From NCBI GenBank assembly GCA_013376985.1, contig JACABB010000026.1, forward strand, positions 16,508 through 80,507: DNA of 64,000 nucleotides. Reading direction: 5' to 3'. Shown here piece after piece: positions 55,297 through 63,953 of the stretch. Numbering within the stretch: position 1 is the stretch's first letter; each line of letters opens with the position of its first letter. Below the pieces are notes generated by a model. It was not told where the DNA came from, made no database searches, and saw only the letters and a list, made by a program, of their open reading frames with translations. The position numbers and the translations under genes were made by a program. The DNA is from Bacteroidales bacterium (GTDB lineage: Bacteria; Bacteroidota; Bacteroidia; Bacteroidales; Tenuifilaceae).

Positions 55297-56064
55297 ATGA
55301 ACGTATCAATAATTCAATCCGATTTGTATTGGGAATCACCCTCGAAAAACAGGGAGATGTTCGATGAAAAAATTAGTACCATCGAAAGCAATATCGATTT
55401 GATTGTTCTACCCGAAATGTTTAGCACTGGCTTCTCTATGTCACCCGAAAACCTAGCAGAGAAATGGCCTGGCCCTTCCGTAAAATGGATGCAAAGGGTT
55501 GCAATATCAAAGAAAGTTGCTTTAACTGGTAGTTTGATTGTTGAAGATGATAATAAGTATTATAATCGTTTGGTTTTTGTTCATCCCGATGGAAAGCTAG
55601 AGTACTACGATAAACGCCACCTATTCCGAATGTCGGGCGAGCATAAATATTATGATATTGGAACAAGTCGCAAAATTGTAACCTATAAAGATTTTAGAAT
55701 TCTTTTACTCGTGTGCTACGACCTCCGATTCCCTGTATGGAGCAGAAATCGTAACGATTACGATATGATCCTGATTGTAGCCAACTTCCCCGAAGTCCGT
55801 CGCTACGCGTGGAATACACTTCTTCTAGCAAGAGCCATTGAAAATCAATGCTTTGTTGTGGCATGTAATAGAGTTGGTAAGGATGGAAACGAGGTTAACT
55901 ACTCTGGCGATTCTCAAATTATCGACCCGAAAGGTAAAATATTGGTAGCTACAAAACCAAACGAAAATCAAATAATAACATCTAATATCTCCATACAAGA
56001 AGTTCTTGATTTTCGTACCTCATTTCCTGCTCACTTGGATGCGGATAATTTTACAATTAGTTAG
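55297..56064 (+). CDS. nitrilase-superfamily amidohydrolase, omega-amidase (YafV-like)
   Basis: The ATG at 55297 (255 aa) lies one base after the aminotransferase stop. The Glu-Lys-Cys triad is in place: Glu in LIVLPEMFSTGFSM (about 42), Lys in YDKRHLFRMSGEH (about 108) and Cys in LLLVCYDLRFPVW (about 140). The short length and FRMSGEHKYY are typical of the omega-amidase group, which hydrolyses 2-oxoglutaramate or 2-oxosuccinamate produced by glutamine transaminases. In methionine salvage, a glutamine transaminase and this amidase work together; the adjacent class IV enzyme could be that transaminase. Confidence 0.88.
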   Translation: MNVSIIQSDLYWESPSKNREMFDEKISTIESNIDLIVLPEMFSTGFSMSPENLAEKWPGPSVKWMQRVAISKKVALTGSLIVEDDNKYYNRLVFVHPDGKLEYYDKRHLFRMSGEHKYYDIGTSRKIVTYKDFRILLLVCYDLRFPVWSRNRNDYDMILIVANFPEVRRYAWNTLLLARAIENQCFVVACNRVGKDGNEVNYSGDSQIIDPKGKILVATKPNENQIITSNISIQEVLDFRTSFPAHLDADNFTIS

Positions 56065-56124
56065 TATGAACTTCAATAGACACATGAGTTCTTATAGTTT
56101 TTCTAGACCGGAATTTAAGGTAGG

Positions 56125-56215
56125 ATTTTAAATCTTAGTGGTTCCTTCGTGTTTTAGTGATTTTGTGGCTAAAAAATGATTTGCCACTAAGGCGCAAAGT
56201 CGCAAAACAAGACTA
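56125..56215. repeat. palindromic intergenic element with CCACTAAGGCGCAAAG core
   Basis: GTGGC (56165-56169) and GCCAC (56183-56187) form the central hairpin, with wider imperfect symmetry between TTCGTGTTTTAGTGATTTTG and CACTAAGGCGCAAAGTCGCA. The string CCACTAAGGCGCAAAG recurs in intergenic DNA of many Bacteroidota. Together with AT-rich flanks it fills most of the 309-base gap between the amidase and symporter genes; TATCTTCGC at about 56328 is a weak -7 candidate for the symporter. Confidence 0.6.
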
Positions 56216-56373
56216 AAACAAAGTTGTAATCCTAAACTAGAGTCTTTTTCTATTGAGCTCTAATGTACCTATTGTGGTGTAAAAGATAAAAATTAAGATT
56301 CTTACCTCACCAGTTTTAGATTTTAATATCTTCGCAGCAAATTTTCAAAAACTCATTTACTAATCAATAATAT

Positions 56374-57822
56374 ATGGGTTCAATACTCTCAAACCCCTAC
56401 ATCTGGGTTGTTCTCTCCTATTTTGCATTAGTTATTGGTATCTCTTTTCTAACTAAGAAGATTGCTTCAAAATCATCATCAGAATATTTAATAGCAGGTC
56501 GTAATCTGGGTGTACTAGTTTGCGCAATTGTTGTAGCTGCCGAATGGCTTGGTGGACTTAGCACTATTGGTGTTAGCGAAAAAGCATTTAACACAAAATC
56601 GCTCCAACCAATCCTCTACAATATTTCTACAGCAATTGGAATGCTTATCCTAGGTTTTACCCTTGCAAAGCATTATCGTCAGAATAAAGTTCATACTGTT
56701 AGCGAAATGATTGAGAGTATCTTTGGAAGGAAAGCCAGAACTATATCTGCTATCGCTTTTCTAATTGCCTTTATCACTCTTGCTTATGTAGAACTAACAA
56801 CCTTCTCACATGTACTTGCTCCAATCCTACATATCAACTGGATTTGGGCTGTTCTTCTTGGTTCGTTAATTACAACTATCTACATGTATATTGGAGGAAT
56901 GCATGCCCTTACGATAGTTGCAATAATAAATTTGGTGGTTAGATATATTGGAATTGGCATTGCACTAATTATTGGTATAATCGCAATTGGCGATATGTCT
57001 ATTCTATCAGAAAAATTAATTGCGGCTGGAGCTCCCCATAATTACTATAATCCGTTCAGCGTGGGTTGGACAGCAGCATTCAGTTTAATCCTTGGAGGAA
57101 TTTTAGGCGGAATGGCTGCTCAAGCAAGCATTCAACCCATTTTTGCTGCAAAAAATCCAGTAACTGCAAAACGTGCCGCAATACTATCGGCATTATTCAT
57201 CGCTCCCTTTGGTATAATGACCGCTTATCTAGGTCTTATGGCACGCAGTGGTATCTTCATTGATCCTTCAACCATTGCTGATGCAAAAGAGGTTCTTCCT
57301 ACACTTCTAATGACACCCTCATTTATTCATCCTATACTAGGAGGTATTGCTCTGGCAGCAATACTTGCAGCAATACTATCAACAATAGGTCCAGTTAACT
57401 TTGCAATAGTAACAATTGCTACAAAAGATATCTACCAAGGATTATTAAACAAAAATGCTTCAGATGAAAAAATATTCAGATTTGCACGTCGCCTAGTAAT
57501 ACTGGTTAACCTCGTTACAGTTCCTATGGCTATTTTCATTCATGGAGCAGTACTCGATGCTGGATATGTCTCGTATGCAATAAGAGCTATTGGCGCAATA
57601 GTTATTCTATTAGGTATTTACAAGTTGAACTGGATATCTCAGTACGCTGTTCGATTTGCTTTCATAGGAGGAACACTTGCTATCCTATTCAGCCTTGTTG
57701 CTAGGAAAATGGGGTGGTTTGAGATTGATAAAACCTATGCAAGTATTATAGCTACTATATTTTTCATTTTTATTGGCAATATTTATTCGAATTATATAGC
57801 AAGAAAACAGGAACAAACTTAA
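56374..57822 (+). CDS. sodium:solute symporter (SSS family)
   Basis: The 482-residue protein has about 13 membrane helices and SSS features: SSSEYLIAGRNLGVLVCAIV and AAEWLGGLSTIGVSEKAF near the N-terminus, YIGGMHALTIVAIINLVVRY near 175 and AAILAAILSTIGPVNFAIVT near 330. It imports an organic solute with Na+. The substrate (sugar, amino acid, carboxylate) cannot be read from the sequence. It lies upstream of the citrate-type genes, and a role in carboxylate uptake is possible but unsupported. Confidence 0.9.
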   Translation: MGSILSNPYIWVVLSYFALVIGISFLTKKIASKSSSEYLIAGRNLGVLVCAIVVAAEWLGGLSTIGVSEKAFNTKSLQPILYNISTAIGMLILGFTLAKHYRQNKVHTVSEMIESIFGRKARTISAIAFLIAFITLAYVELTTFSHVLAPILHINWIWAVLLGSLITTIYMYIGGMHALTIVAIINLVVRYIGIGIALIIGIIAIGDMSILSEKLIAAGAPHNYYNPFSVGWTAAFSLILGGILGGMAAQASIQPIFAAKNPVTAKRAAILSALFIAPFGIMTAYLGLMARSGIFIDPSTIADAKEVLPTLLMTPSFIHPILGGIALAAILAAILSTIGPVNFAIVTIATKDIYQGLLNKNASDEKIFRFARRLVILVNLVTVPMAIFIHGAVLDAGYVSYAIRAIGAIVILLGIYKLNWISQYAVRFAFIGGTLAILFSLVARKMGWFEIDKTYASIIATIFFIFIGNIYSNYIARKQEQT

Positions 57823-58017
57823 GTTGATTGTAAATATTAATATGTTAAAAAACAAGTCAAATATTTCCTTTTTACTTCAATTTTTCAATTTGTTCGTATT
57901 TAAAAAATATATAGTTTTACCGTGAAATTCATAAGTAATAGTTACTAAAAAAGCAATTGGTTTTTAACAAACAAATGAAAAGAAATTAAAAAACAATAAA
58001 CCCTAAAATCAAAATTT

Positions 58018-59217
58018 ATGGCAAAAAGAACAATCGTAGCCATGCCAGGTGATGGCATTGGAAAAGTTGTATTAGATGAAACAATTCGCGTACTTGATGC
58101 AGCCGGTTTCGATGCTGAATATGTTAATGGTGATATCGGATGGGAATTTTGGTGCAAAGAAGGCAACCCACTTCCCGATCGTACCATTAAATTACTTGAG
58201 CAACACAAAATTGGTCTTTTTGGTGCAATAACTTCAAAACCAAAAGATAAAACCTTAGCTGAATTAGATCCTAAATTAAAAGATAAAGGATTCATATATT
58301 ATAGCCCAATCGTGACCATGCGTCAAAAATTCGGTTTGGATATTTGTATGAGACCATGTATTACCCTACCCGGTAATCCATTGAATTTTGTTCGTCGTAA
58401 TGGAAAAGGTGGAGTGGATGAACCAGTGGTTGATTGCATGATTTTCCGTCAAAATACCGAAGGTTTATATGGTGGCGTTGAGTGGACAAATCCTGAGGAT
58501 CAGGTTTATAACATGTTCATGACTCACCCAAGATTCAAAGAGAATTTTGCATGGTGTCCAAGACCAGAATTAGCTATCTCAACAAGAATTGTAACAAAGA
58601 AATATTCCACAAGAATTATTAAAGCCGCTTTTGAATACGCTAAAAAACGTGGTTTTGATAAGGTTACCGTTTGTGAGAAACCAAACGTAATTCGTGAAAC
58701 ATCTGGTATGATCCTGAAAATAGCTCAGGACATGAGTAAGAATGAGTATCCTAACATCAAAGTTGAAGATGTTAATATTGATGCAATGATGATGTGGTTG
58801 ACCAAGAACCCAGAAAACTATCATGTAATTGTTTCTGAAAACATGTTCGGTGACATCGTTTCCGATGCTTTTGCTGGTTTAATTGGTGGTCTAGGTTTTG
58901 CAACTTCTGCTCAGTTTAACCCAGAAACTGGAGTTTGTGTTTTTGAACCAACTCACGGTTCTGCTCCAAAGTATGCTGAATTAAATCCAAGTATTGTAAA
59001 TCCAATTGCAATGGTACTTTCAGCAGTTATGATGCTTGAGCATATTGGTGAAGATAAGATTGCTAAACGTATTAAAGACGCTGTATTACAAGTAGTAGCA
59101 GAAGGTAAAGTAAGATGCTACGATATGATGAAGATGAGCGGCAAACAAGAGGTTTTAGATAACGGAGCTGCTTCTACAACACAAATGGCAGATGCAATTA
59201 TAGCAAAGCTTAAATAG
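58018..59217 (+). CDS. isocitrate/3-isopropylmalate dehydrogenase-family enzyme
   Basis: The 399-residue protein has the decarboxylating dehydrogenase fold: PGDGIGKVVLDETIRVLD at the start, SPIVTMRQKFGLDICMRP near 98-115 for substrate binding, FRQNTEGLYGGVEW near 143, Lys in VTVCEKPNVIRETSG near 220, VDAMMMWL-type Asp ligands near 264 (DVNIDAMMMWL) and GDIVSDAFAGLIGGLG near 288. HGSAPKYAE near 325 has the Lys-Tyr pair that marks NADP+ use in E. coli isocitrate dehydrogenase. Isocitrate is the most likely substrate given the hydratases downstream; isopropylmalate or homoisocitrate cannot be excluded. Confidence 0.85.
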   Translation: MAKRTIVAMPGDGIGKVVLDETIRVLDAAGFDAEYVNGDIGWEFWCKEGNPLPDRTIKLLEQHKIGLFGAITSKPKDKTLAELDPKLKDKGFIYYSPIVTMRQKFGLDICMRPCITLPGNPLNFVRRNGKGGVDEPVVDCMIFRQNTEGLYGGVEWTNPEDQVYNMFMTHPRFKENFAWCPRPELAISTRIVTKKYSTRIIKAAFEYAKKRGFDKVTVCEKPNVIRETSGMILKIAQDMSKNEYPNIKVEDVNIDAMMMWLTKNPENYHVIVSENMFGDIVSDAFAGLIGGLGFATSAQFNPETGVCVFEPTHGSAPKYAELNPSIVNPIAMVLSAVMMLEHIGEDKIAKRIKDAVLQVVAEGKVRCYDMMKMSGKQEVLDNGAASTTQMADAIIAKLK

Positions 59218-59230
59218 TTAATCAGATATT

Positions 59231-59265
59231 AGACCCTATCTTTTGAAATTTAAAAGATAGGGTCT
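59231..59265 (+). terminator. terminator after the dehydrogenase gene
   Basis: A perfect 14-bp stem (AGACCCTATCTTTT / AAAAGATAGGGTCT) with a seven-base loop is followed by TTTTT. It separates the dehydrogenase from the HD gene 28 bases later, so downstream expression depends on readthrough or its own promoter. Confidence 0.92.
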
Positions 59266-59292
59266 TTTTTATAACTTAGAAAAAAGAAAAAT

Positions 59293-59862
59293 ATGATACA
59301 AATTGAATCAAAATTCATTGAACAAGCCAAACAACTTTGGCCTGAACTAGAGTGGATTAAAAATAGTGAGTTGAAAGAACAAACAACTCGTACATGGGCA
59401 TTAGCCCTTCAAAAAAGTGTTTTAACTCCAGATGATTTAAACACTATTCCATTTACCCTACTTTGTGGCCCTGATTTGAAGGTTACCTTCATGGGACACA
59501 AACGTGCAGTAGTTCATATAGCAAAAGATTGTGGTGATCAGATGAATAAATTCTTCAAAACTGATCTTCCTGTTAACATGGACGTACTAATTGCAGGTGC
59601 TATCCTTGCCGATGTTGGAAAACTTCTTGAGTATGAAATGAAAGATGGTAAATCAGTTCAAGGAAGCTATGGCAAATACCTAAGACACCCATTCTCCGGC
59701 GTTTCTTTAGCCGAAATGTGTAATGTTCCACCAGCTGTTTGCCACATTATTGCTACTCATGCTGGTGAAGGTGATATGGTAAAACGTACTACAGAAGCAT
59801 TTGTGGTTCATCATGCCGACTTTATGACCTTTGAGCCATTTAAGGATAGGCTGAAACTTTAA
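59293..59862 (+). CDS. HD-domain protein lacking the HD histidine
   Basis: The 189-residue cytoplasmic protein has an HD-type phosphohydrolase layout: HKRAVVHIAKDCGDQMNKFF near 77-96, AGAILADVGKLLEYEMKDGK near 108-127, THAGEGDM near 155 and HHADFM near 174. In active relatives the second segment reads HDVGK; here it is ADVGK, so one metal ligand is missing. It may have lost hydrolase activity or use a different metal set. The family acts on nucleotides or phosphorylated metabolites. It sits between citrate-cycle-type genes, which might hint at regulation of that module. Confidence 0.78.
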   Translation: MIQIESKFIEQAKQLWPELEWIKNSELKEQTTRTWALALQKSVLTPDDLNTIPFTLLCGPDLKVTFMGHKRAVVHIAKDCGDQMNKFFKTDLPVNMDVLIAGAILADVGKLLEYEMKDGKSVQGSYGKYLRHPFSGVSLAEMCNVPPAVCHIIATHAGEGDMVKRTTEAFVVHHADFMTFEPFKDRLKL

Positions 59863-59898
59863 TTAGATGTAAATAAATCTATTTGAATAATGAATAAC

Positions 59899-59975
59899 GA
59901 TTAACGAATTCTGATTTCAGATTTTTGGTAATAAGATTGTTTTTTGTCAACTTCTAAAATCTAAAATCGTTAATC
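59899..59975. repeat. palindromic intergenic element (GATTAACGA type)
   Basis: GATTAACGA at 59899-59907 and TCGTTAATC at 59967-59975 are perfect arms; next to them AGATTTTT and AAAATCT extend the pairing imperfectly. The unit is non-coding and lies in the 212-base spacer before the first hydratase gene. Confidence 0.55.
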
Positions 59976-60074
59976 CTTGTTCTTAAATCAAAAAGTAAAG
60001 AAGATTCTTTGATAGATTTGAAAAACAAATCTTGTATTAGTCAAACTGAAAACGATAGATAAAATTCATTATCC

Positions 60075-61880
60075 ATGAATCTAATTGAGAAAATAATTGC
60101 CAATCATAGCAACAAGAAAGTTGTTAGCGCCGACGAAATTGTCGATATTCTAATTGATACCCGTGCAGCTCGTGACTTTGGTGGAGCAAACGTGGTTAAA
60201 AATCTTGTAAGCAACGGTTTAACCGTTAACGATCCTGCCCGTACCTATTTTACTTTCGATTGTAATCCTACAGGTTCAGATCAAAAGTACGCTTCAAACC
60301 AGCAATATTGCAGAATGTATGCAAGGGAGAATGGTATCAAAGTATTTGATATCGATGCAGGTATTGGAACTCACCTTGCCATTGATGGCGGTCTTGCTTG
60401 GCCAGGAAGCACTTTTGTAAGCACCGATTCCCACGCCAATATTATGGGTGCAATTGGTTCATTTGGACAAGGCATGGGAGATCAGGATATAGCTGCTGCT
60501 TGGGCTAAAGGATCGCTATGGTTTAAGGTTCCACAATCCGTGAAACTTGTATTTAAAGGTAAACGCCCTGCAAATATCTCAGCAAAGGACATCACACTAA
60601 ATCTTCTAAAGATTTTTGGTGCAAATAAACTCCTCGGGCTATCTGTTGAGTTTTATGGCGAAGCCATTGATGCTCTAACTCTTGATGAACGTATCACCAT
60701 TGCCTCAATGGCAACTGAAATGGGTGCTATCATCTTCCTATTTCCAGCCAGCAAATCAATTCACGAATATTGCGAAAAGAAAACTGGTAGAAAGTTAGAT
60801 GTTCTAAAAGCAGATGATGACGCTAAATACGAGGATATCAAAGAGATCGACATAAGTAGTTTTGTACCAATGCTTGCTCGTCCAGGGAAACCTCACGATA
60901 ATTCTAGCGTTGCAAATGAAAAGGGCAAGAAGATTGATTCTGCCTTCATTGGAAGTTGCACCAATGGTCGTATGGAAGATTTAAGAGAAGCCGCTAAGAT
61001 ATTAAAAGGCAGAAAAGTAGCTCCCGGAGTAGTTCTTAAAATCGTTCCTGCTACTGATCCTATCTGGAAACAGGCTATGGACGAAGGTTTAATTCAAATC
61101 TTCAAAGATTCTGGGGCAATGGTATCCAACGCTGGTTGCGCTGGTTGTGCAGCTGGACAGGTTGGTCAGAATGGACCAAAAGAGGTAACCATCAGCACAG
61201 GTAACCGTAACTTCGAAGGAAAACAAGGAAGCGGTTTTGTTTACCTAGCATCTCCAAGTATTGTCGCAGCATCGGCAGTTGCAGGTTTTATTACCACACC
61301 TGATGAGATCCCTGCTAAGCCTACCGAATTTACTAAACCAGAAGTTTCTGGATTTAAGCTTGGTGTAAAGAAAGAGGCACAAAAAGATAAACCACTTGTT
61401 GTTGAAGGTCGTGTTTGGGTTATTATTAAAGATGATATCGACACCGATATGATTTTCCATAACCGCTACCTTACCATCACCGATATTAAGGAGATGGGAC
61501 AATATGCTTTCGATAACCTAAAGGGTTATGAAGATTTTGCTAAAAAGGCACAGCCAAACGACATCGTGATTACTTCCAAGAATTTTGGTGCTGGTAGTTC
61601 ACGTCAACAAGCGGTTGATTGCTTTGCTTCATTGGGTATATCTTGCATAATTGCTGAATCATACGGTGCTATTTACGAAAGAAATGCTATTAATGCGGCT
61701 TTTCCAATTCTCACTTATAAACCCGGTTTAATTGAGTCTATTGATATTAAGGATGGAGATAAGATTCGGGTTGATATGGCAAACGGTAAGGTAACCAATC
61801 TCAAGAATGGCAAAACAACTGATATCAATAAGTTTACTGATGTTCAGATTGAGATATATCGTAACGGAGGTTTGTTATAG
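60075..61880 (+). CDS. single-chain aconitase/3-isopropylmalate dehydratase-family hydratase 1
   Basis: The 601-residue protein fuses a LeuC-like large part (about 1-425) and a LeuD-like swivel part (about 450-601). The 4Fe-4S ligands are Cys in IGSCTNGRMEDLREA near 297 and NAGCAGCAAGQ near 355-358. Substrate contacts include FVSTDSHANIMGAIGSFGQG near 117 and NFGAGSSRQQAVDC near 505; HNRYLTITD near 463 is the specificity loop of the small-subunit part. It performs dehydration and rehydration of a tricarboxylate such as citrate, or a homologue such as isopropylmalate. The GSSRQQA (not GSSREHA) form sets it apart from the second hydratase. Confidence 0.88.
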   Translation: MNLIEKIIANHSNKKVVSADEIVDILIDTRAARDFGGANVVKNLVSNGLTVNDPARTYFTFDCNPTGSDQKYASNQQYCRMYARENGIKVFDIDAGIGTHLAIDGGLAWPGSTFVSTDSHANIMGAIGSFGQGMGDQDIAAAWAKGSLWFKVPQSVKLVFKGKRPANISAKDITLNLLKIFGANKLLGLSVEFYGEAIDALTLDERITIASMATEMGAIIFLFPASKSIHEYCEKKTGRKLDVLKADDDAKYEDIKEIDISSFVPMLARPGKPHDNSSVANEKGKKIDSAFIGSCTNGRMEDLREAAKILKGRKVAPGVVLKIVPATDPIWKQAMDEGLIQIFKDSGAMVSNAGCAGCAAGQVGQNGPKEVTISTGNRNFEGKQGSGFVYLASPSIVAASAVAGFITTPDEIPAKPTEFTKPEVSGFKLGVKKEAQKDKPLVVEGRVWVIIKDDIDTDMIFHNRYLTITDIKEMGQYAFDNLKGYEDFAKKAQPNDIVITSKNFGAGSSRQQAVDCFASLGISCIIAESYGAIYERNAINAAFPILTYKPGLIESIDIKDGDKIRVDMANGKVTNLKNGKTTDINKFTDVQIEIYRNGGLL

Positions 61881-61934
61881 AGAATTAGCAATACAAACGA
61901 AAAATTGTAAGTGAGTTCGTTTTAATAATATGAT

Positions 61935-62013
61935 ACTGGAATGATGGAAAAATGGAATGATGGAAGAAAAATGTGTAAAGCACCTCATTATTCCATCTTT
62001 CCAATATTCCAAT
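61935..62013. repeat. palindromic intergenic element (TGGAATGATGGAA type)
   Basis: The left arm has TGGAATGATGGAAAAATGGA and the right arm, read in reverse complement, TGGAATATTGGAAAGATGGA. This ATTCCA/TGGAAT repeat string is frequent between genes in Bacteroidota. It lies in the 209-base gap between the two hydratase genes. Confidence 0.6.
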
Positions 62014-62089
62014 TGATTGATTCTTGTAAAACAATAGTAAACAAGTAATTAAACCAATTTACATTGAGTTCATTATAATTGACAATATT

Positions 62090-63865
62090 ATGGGAAAAAC
62101 ATTTGCAGAAAAAATATTTGGCGCACCTACAGGAGCTATTGTATTCGCTAAACCGCATATCGTGCTAACCCACGATAACACGGCTAGTATCCGCAAAACA
62201 TGGGAGAAAATGGGTGGTAAAAAAGTATTTGATCCTAATCAATTACTTATCACCCTCGATCATAATGCACCTCCTACGGATGATAAACTAGCCAACGATT
62301 ATAATACCATCCGAACATTTGCTCGTGAGCAGGGAATAGAAAAGTTTCACGATGCTGGCGATGGTATTTGCCATCAAATCATGTCGTACTACGCAAAGCC
62401 AGGAATGATTATAGTTGGTAGCGATAGTCACACTAGTACTGCTGGTGCTTTCAATGCTATGGCTGCTGGTATCGACCGTACAGAATCAGCTGGGTTATGG
62501 AAAAAGGGCGAAACATGGTTTCGTGTACCAGAATCAATGAAAATCACCTTAACTGGCAAGTTAAATAAAGGCGTTTATGCCAAGGATTTAAGTCTTTGGA
62601 TTATTGGAAAGATTGGCACAGATGGTGCTAACTATATGTCGATTGAGTATCATGGTGAAGGTGTAAAAACCCTATCTATCTCAGAAAGAATGACAATTAC
62701 CAATCTAGCTTCGGAAATGGGTGCAAAGAATGCCGTTTTCCCTGCTGATGAGGTTCTTGCTAAACATCTAGGTACTGATAAGCTAAACGGTGTTTGGGCC
62801 GATGCTGATGCACATTACGACAAGGTTATGGAAATTAATCTAAGCGATATATTCCCAGTAGTTGCTGCACCTCATAGCCCAGAAAATGTAAAGGCAATCT
62901 CAGAGGTTCAAGGAACAAAACTAAATCAAGCGGTTATTGGCACTTGCACCAACGGTAGGTTAGACGATATCCGCATTGCTGCTGAAATTCTTGATGGTAA
63001 AAAAATCGCCAAAGATTTTCAACTTCTTGTAATTCCTGCATCAAAGGAAATTTACATGCAGGCTATCGAATTGGGATATATCACCAAATTGATGAAAGCT
63101 GGAGCAACCATCCTTGCATCATCCTGTGGCCCTTGCTTAGGTACAGGTCAGGGTATTCCTGCTGACGGTTTCACAGTTATCTCTACAGCTAACAGAAACT
63201 TTAAAGGTAGAATGGGCAATAAGAATGCTTCAATTTATTTAGCAAGCCCTGCTGCCGTAGCATACTCTTCAATTAATGCTGAAATTACCGATCCTCGTGG
63301 AATTAAAGCAAACGATAAGTTTGTTACCAATGTTCAAGTTGGTACAACTGTTTCAATTCCTAAAGGTGAAAATCGCAAAACTGGTGTAGTTTGGAATTAT
63401 TCAGATGCTGATAACCTGAATACCGATCAAATGTTTGCTGGTAATCTTACCTACAGCGTATTAAGTTCAGATCCTCCAGCAATTATGCCTCACCTTTTTA
63501 AAGGTTTCGATGAGCAGTTTGCAGAAAATGTAAAAGCTGACGATATTATTATTGCCGGTGATAACTTTGGTTGCGGTAGCTCACGCGAGCATCCAGCAGT
63601 TGGTTTAGCACATGCTGGTGTAAAAGCTGTTATCTGCAAATCCGTTAACCGTATATTCTACCGTTCATCAGTAAATCAAGGATTACCTATTCTAGTAGTT
63701 CCTGAAGCTGTGAACAATTATAAGCAGGGCGATAAAGTTGATGTAAATTTCGCAAATGGTGAGATTAAAATCAACGATAAGGTATTCAAGTTTGCTCCAC
63801 TACCTCAGCAGCTATTGGCAGTGTTTGAAGCGAAAGGGTTGATCAACTATCTTAAAAATGCATAG
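62090..63865 (+). CDS. single-chain aconitase/3-isopropylmalate dehydratase-family hydratase 2
   Basis: The 591-residue protein has a LeuC/homoaconitase-type start (MGKTFAEKIFGAPTGAIVFA), LDHNAPPTDDKLAND near 58-72, DSHTSTAGAFNAMAAGIDRT near 114, cluster Cys in IGTCTNGRLDDIRIA near 285 and ASSCGPCLGTGQG near 344-350, and a fused swivel part with NFGCGSSREHPAVG near 492. The classical GSSREHP and SCGPCLG motifs mean a complete active site. It shares the fold but little sequence with hydratase 1, so the two are old paralogues with probably different substrates. A terminator follows the stop. Confidence 0.88.
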   Translation: MGKTFAEKIFGAPTGAIVFAKPHIVLTHDNTASIRKTWEKMGGKKVFDPNQLLITLDHNAPPTDDKLANDYNTIRTFAREQGIEKFHDAGDGICHQIMSYYAKPGMIIVGSDSHTSTAGAFNAMAAGIDRTESAGLWKKGETWFRVPESMKITLTGKLNKGVYAKDLSLWIIGKIGTDGANYMSIEYHGEGVKTLSISERMTITNLASEMGAKNAVFPADEVLAKHLGTDKLNGVWADADAHYDKVMEINLSDIFPVVAAPHSPENVKAISEVQGTKLNQAVIGTCTNGRLDDIRIAAEILDGKKIAKDFQLLVIPASKEIYMQAIELGYITKLMKAGATILASSCGPCLGTGQGIPADGFTVISTANRNFKGRMGNKNASIYLASPAAVAYSSINAEITDPRGIKANDKFVTNVQVGTTVSIPKGENRKTGVVWNYSDADNLNTDQMFAGNLTYSVLSSDPPAIMPHLFKGFDEQFAENVKADDIIIAGDNFGCGSSREHPAVGLAHAGVKAVICKSVNRIFYRSSVNQGLPILVVPEAVNNYKQGDKVDVNFANGEIKINDKVFKFAPLPQQLLAVFEAKGLINYLKNA

Positions 63866-63883
63866 CATTATCGTTTAAAAATA

Positions 63884-63914
63884 AAAAAGAGCGGATAAAT
63901 TATCCGCTCTTTTT
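63884..63914. terminator. terminator after hydratase 2
   Basis: A 14-bp stem (AAAAAGAGCGGATA / TATCCGCTCTTTTT) with a three-base loop. A and T runs on both sides would let it serve a converging gene as well. Confidence 0.92.
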
Positions 63915-63953
63915 GCTTTTAGTGTCATTGAGAACAGAATTAAGCAATTAGGC

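Noticed and set aside
60075..63865. Fused hydratases as assembly or frameshift artefacts
   Set aside because: Both genes have uninterrupted frames with normal linkers, and both fusions have the same domain order, so the single-chain form is genuine.
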